Shown here: positions 4,651 to 5,821 of the stretch, piece after piece | How the letters are laid out: each line of letters starts with the position of its first letter | How positions within the stretch are numbered: position 1 is the stretch's first letter | Origin: Gulosibacter sediminis | Lineage (GTDB): Bacteria; Actinomycetota; Actinomycetes; Actinomycetales; Microbacteriaceae | DNA: 5,821 bases | NCBI RefSeq assembly: GCF_014904065.1 | Contig: NZ_JACXJG010000024.1 | Span: 53,806 to 59,626, forward strand | Reading direction: 5' to 3' | The notes under the pieces: model-generated | The model's input: only the letters and a program-made list of their open reading frames with translations | Databases searched by the model: none | What the model was told of the DNA's origin: nothing | Program-made: the position numbers and the translations under genes

Positions 4651-5821
4651 ACCTGCAAATTGATATGGTGCAGACTACTGCACTCACGCTCATCCTCTTG
4701 TTGCTCGGCGAGGCGGCTAGACGTCGCATCGGGTTTCTACAGAGATTCTCGTTTCCGGCACCCGTGATCGGCGGGTTCCTATTCGCCCTGGTGGTATTCG
4801 CCCTACGCCAGACGGGTGTTGCCGAAGTCGAGTTCGACACTGCCTTGCAGACACCTGCCATGATTGCTTTCTTCACAACCATCGGCCTGGCGGGAAGCTT
4901 CGCTGTGCTGAAAAGGGTGGCAGGTTGCTCCTCGGCTACCTCATCGCCTGTTGGACATTGGCGATTCTGCAAAATTTGATCGGGATCGGGATGGCCAACG
5001 TTGTGGGCGTGGACCCCATGCTTGGCATCATGGCTGGCTCAGTCAGTCTTGAGGGTGGCCTTGGTGCAGCTGCGGCGTTCGGGCCGACTGCTGAAGAGAT
5101 GGGTACCACTGGGGCAACAGCTGTTGCGTTGGCATCGGCAACCTTTGGCCTGGTGGCTGGCAGCCTCCTCGGTGGACCCACGGCTGGGTGGCTCGTGAAC
5201 CGCCACAAGATTAGGATCCCAACAGAAGCCGAAGCCCGAGTGGGTGCGCTCGTCGCTGCGAGCGGTTCGGGCTATGGCACGGCTTCGAGCGGTACTTCAG
5301 AAGACAATGTCGCGGCTGAGAGACAGGGAGTCAACTACCAATCGATGCTCGTGGCGGCCGTTGTCATCGGCGCAATCATGGTCGTTGGAATTCTCCTTGG
5401 TACATGGTTGTCGGAGATTACCGGTTTTTCACTTCCGGCGTATGTGGGTGCCATGTTGATCGCCGTGATATTCCGAAATCTAAATGACAAGTTCAATCTG
5501 GTGAAATTGGATGATCAGGCAGTCGACCTCATCTCGCAGTTCACGCTTGGATTCTTCCTAACGATGGCGATGATGAGCCTGAAGATTTGGGAACTCGCGG
5601 CCCTTGCGCTGCCGCTGGTCGCAGTTCTTTTAGTGCAGGTTGCTTTTATCCTCGTATTTGCTACCCAGATTGTTTTCAGAATGATGGGTAAGAACTATGA
5701 TGCTGCCACTATGGTCGCTGGCCTAATTGGGCACGGTTTGGGGGCAACTCCAAACGCTCTTGCGAATATGGATGCGTTCAATGCTCGATTCGGCGTTAAA
5801 TGGCTCTTCGCAGTTGAGGGT
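4647..5821 (+). pseudogene. gltS: GltS-type sodium:glutamate symporter, frameshifted and 3'-partial
   Basis: Inner-membrane carrier of the ESS (glutamate:Na+ symporter) family. Residues 1-89 (4647-4913) read normally, with hydrophobic segments at about 9-21 and 38-54 and FTTIGLAGSF (76-85). Then the frame breaks and would stop at a TGA at 4977-4979. Continuing in the -1 frame from 4913 gives about 303 uninterrupted residues to the window edge, with family landmarks: GGRLLLGYLIACW, LQNLIGIGMA, ATFGLVAGSLLGGP, FFLTMAMMSLKIWEL, RMMGKNYDAA and GLGATPNALANMDAF. Restoring one A makes KRVA read KKGGR, as in the family. About 392 residues are present; E. coli GltS has 401 and the C-terminal helix is missing here. 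TTG start, overlapping hutG by TTGA. It could be a real recent mutation or a sequencing error: everything downstream is undamaged. Substrate is probably glutamate, possibly formimidoylglutamate (inference). Confidence 0.88.
4911..4917 (+). other. Frameshift site in gltS (A4G3 run)
   Basis: The run AAAAGGG follows the codons GTG CTG. As written it reads K-R-V-A-G-C and meets a stop at 4977-4979. With a fifth A it would read K-K-G-G-R-L, the expected family sequence. A one-base deletion in a short homopolymer is the simplest explanation. It is not a standard X-XXY-YYZ slippery heptamer, so programmed frameshifting is unlikely. Confidence 0.85.

Larger units (their letters stand above)
2876..5821. 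other. Lower-GC segment, probable horizontally acquired module
   Basis: From just after the glsA stop to the window end, G+C falls from about 70-77% to about 42-53% in hand-counted 60-base samples: 46 of 60 at 2221-2280, 31 of 60 at 3001-3060, 29 of 60 at 4081-4140 and 25 of 60 at 5461-5520. Codons such as ATA appear in hutG and gltS, and TTA in gltS. All three genes here overlap and share one direction. No integrase, transposase, tRNA or flanking repeat is visible, so the mode of entry is unknown and the right boundary lies outside the window. Confidence 0.6.

Noticed and set aside
4911..4917. Programmed -1 ribosomal frameshifting in gltS
   Set aside because: GltS family members are encoded in one frame. 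The site has only four A residues and, in the zero frame, reads G-AAA-AGG, which is not a slippery heptamer. No clear downstream stimulator is needed to explain a single-base deletion.

Overview
The window looks like chromosomal DNA from a high-GC actinobacterium. A Micrococcales/Microbacteriaceae-type genome is my best guess, from the strong G/C preference at third codon positions in the left half and from a DEAD-box helicase gene lying divergent to a small gene with ferritin-like (MiaE-like) features. I could not run a taxonomic search. There are six protein-coding loci and no rRNA, tRNA, CRISPR array or recognisable insertion sequence.

Left part (1-2875, very GC-rich): the first 298 residues of a DEAD-box RNA helicase run leftwards off the window edge. 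A 128-bp divergent intergenic region follows, containing a near-perfect 23-bp palindrome that overlaps a candidate promoter. Then come a 214-aa helical protein and, overlapping it by ATGA, a glutaminase (glsA) with every expected active-site residue and a C-terminal STAS-like domain.

Right part (2876-5821, clearly lower GC): base composition drops sharply right after the glsA stop codon. By eye, G+C is 46 of 60 bases at 2221-2280, 29 of 60 at 4081-4140 and 25 of 60 at 5461-5520. This part holds a tightly overlapping cluster: an IclR-family regulator, formimidoylglutamase (hutG) and a GltS-type glutamate/Na+ symporter gene that runs off the right edge. The gltS reading frame is broken by the apparent loss of one A in a short A run at 4911-4914. 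Both halves are otherwise open and align well with the family.

How the genes fit together: HutG hydrolyses N-formimidoyl-L-glutamate to glutamate and formamide, GltS-type carriers move glutamate-like anions, and GlsA makes glutamate from glutamine. The three low-GC genes look like a horizontally acquired, IclR-controlled module for formimidoylglutamate or histidine catabolism, inserted next to a resident glutaminase. No hutH, hutU or hutI lies in the window, so the module is either the start of a longer hut operon or a stand-alone scavenging unit with a carrier whose substrate is uncertain. The most useful points to check are the gltS frameshift, the altered re-entrant-loop residues of that carrier, the composition boundary and the two candidate operator palindromes.
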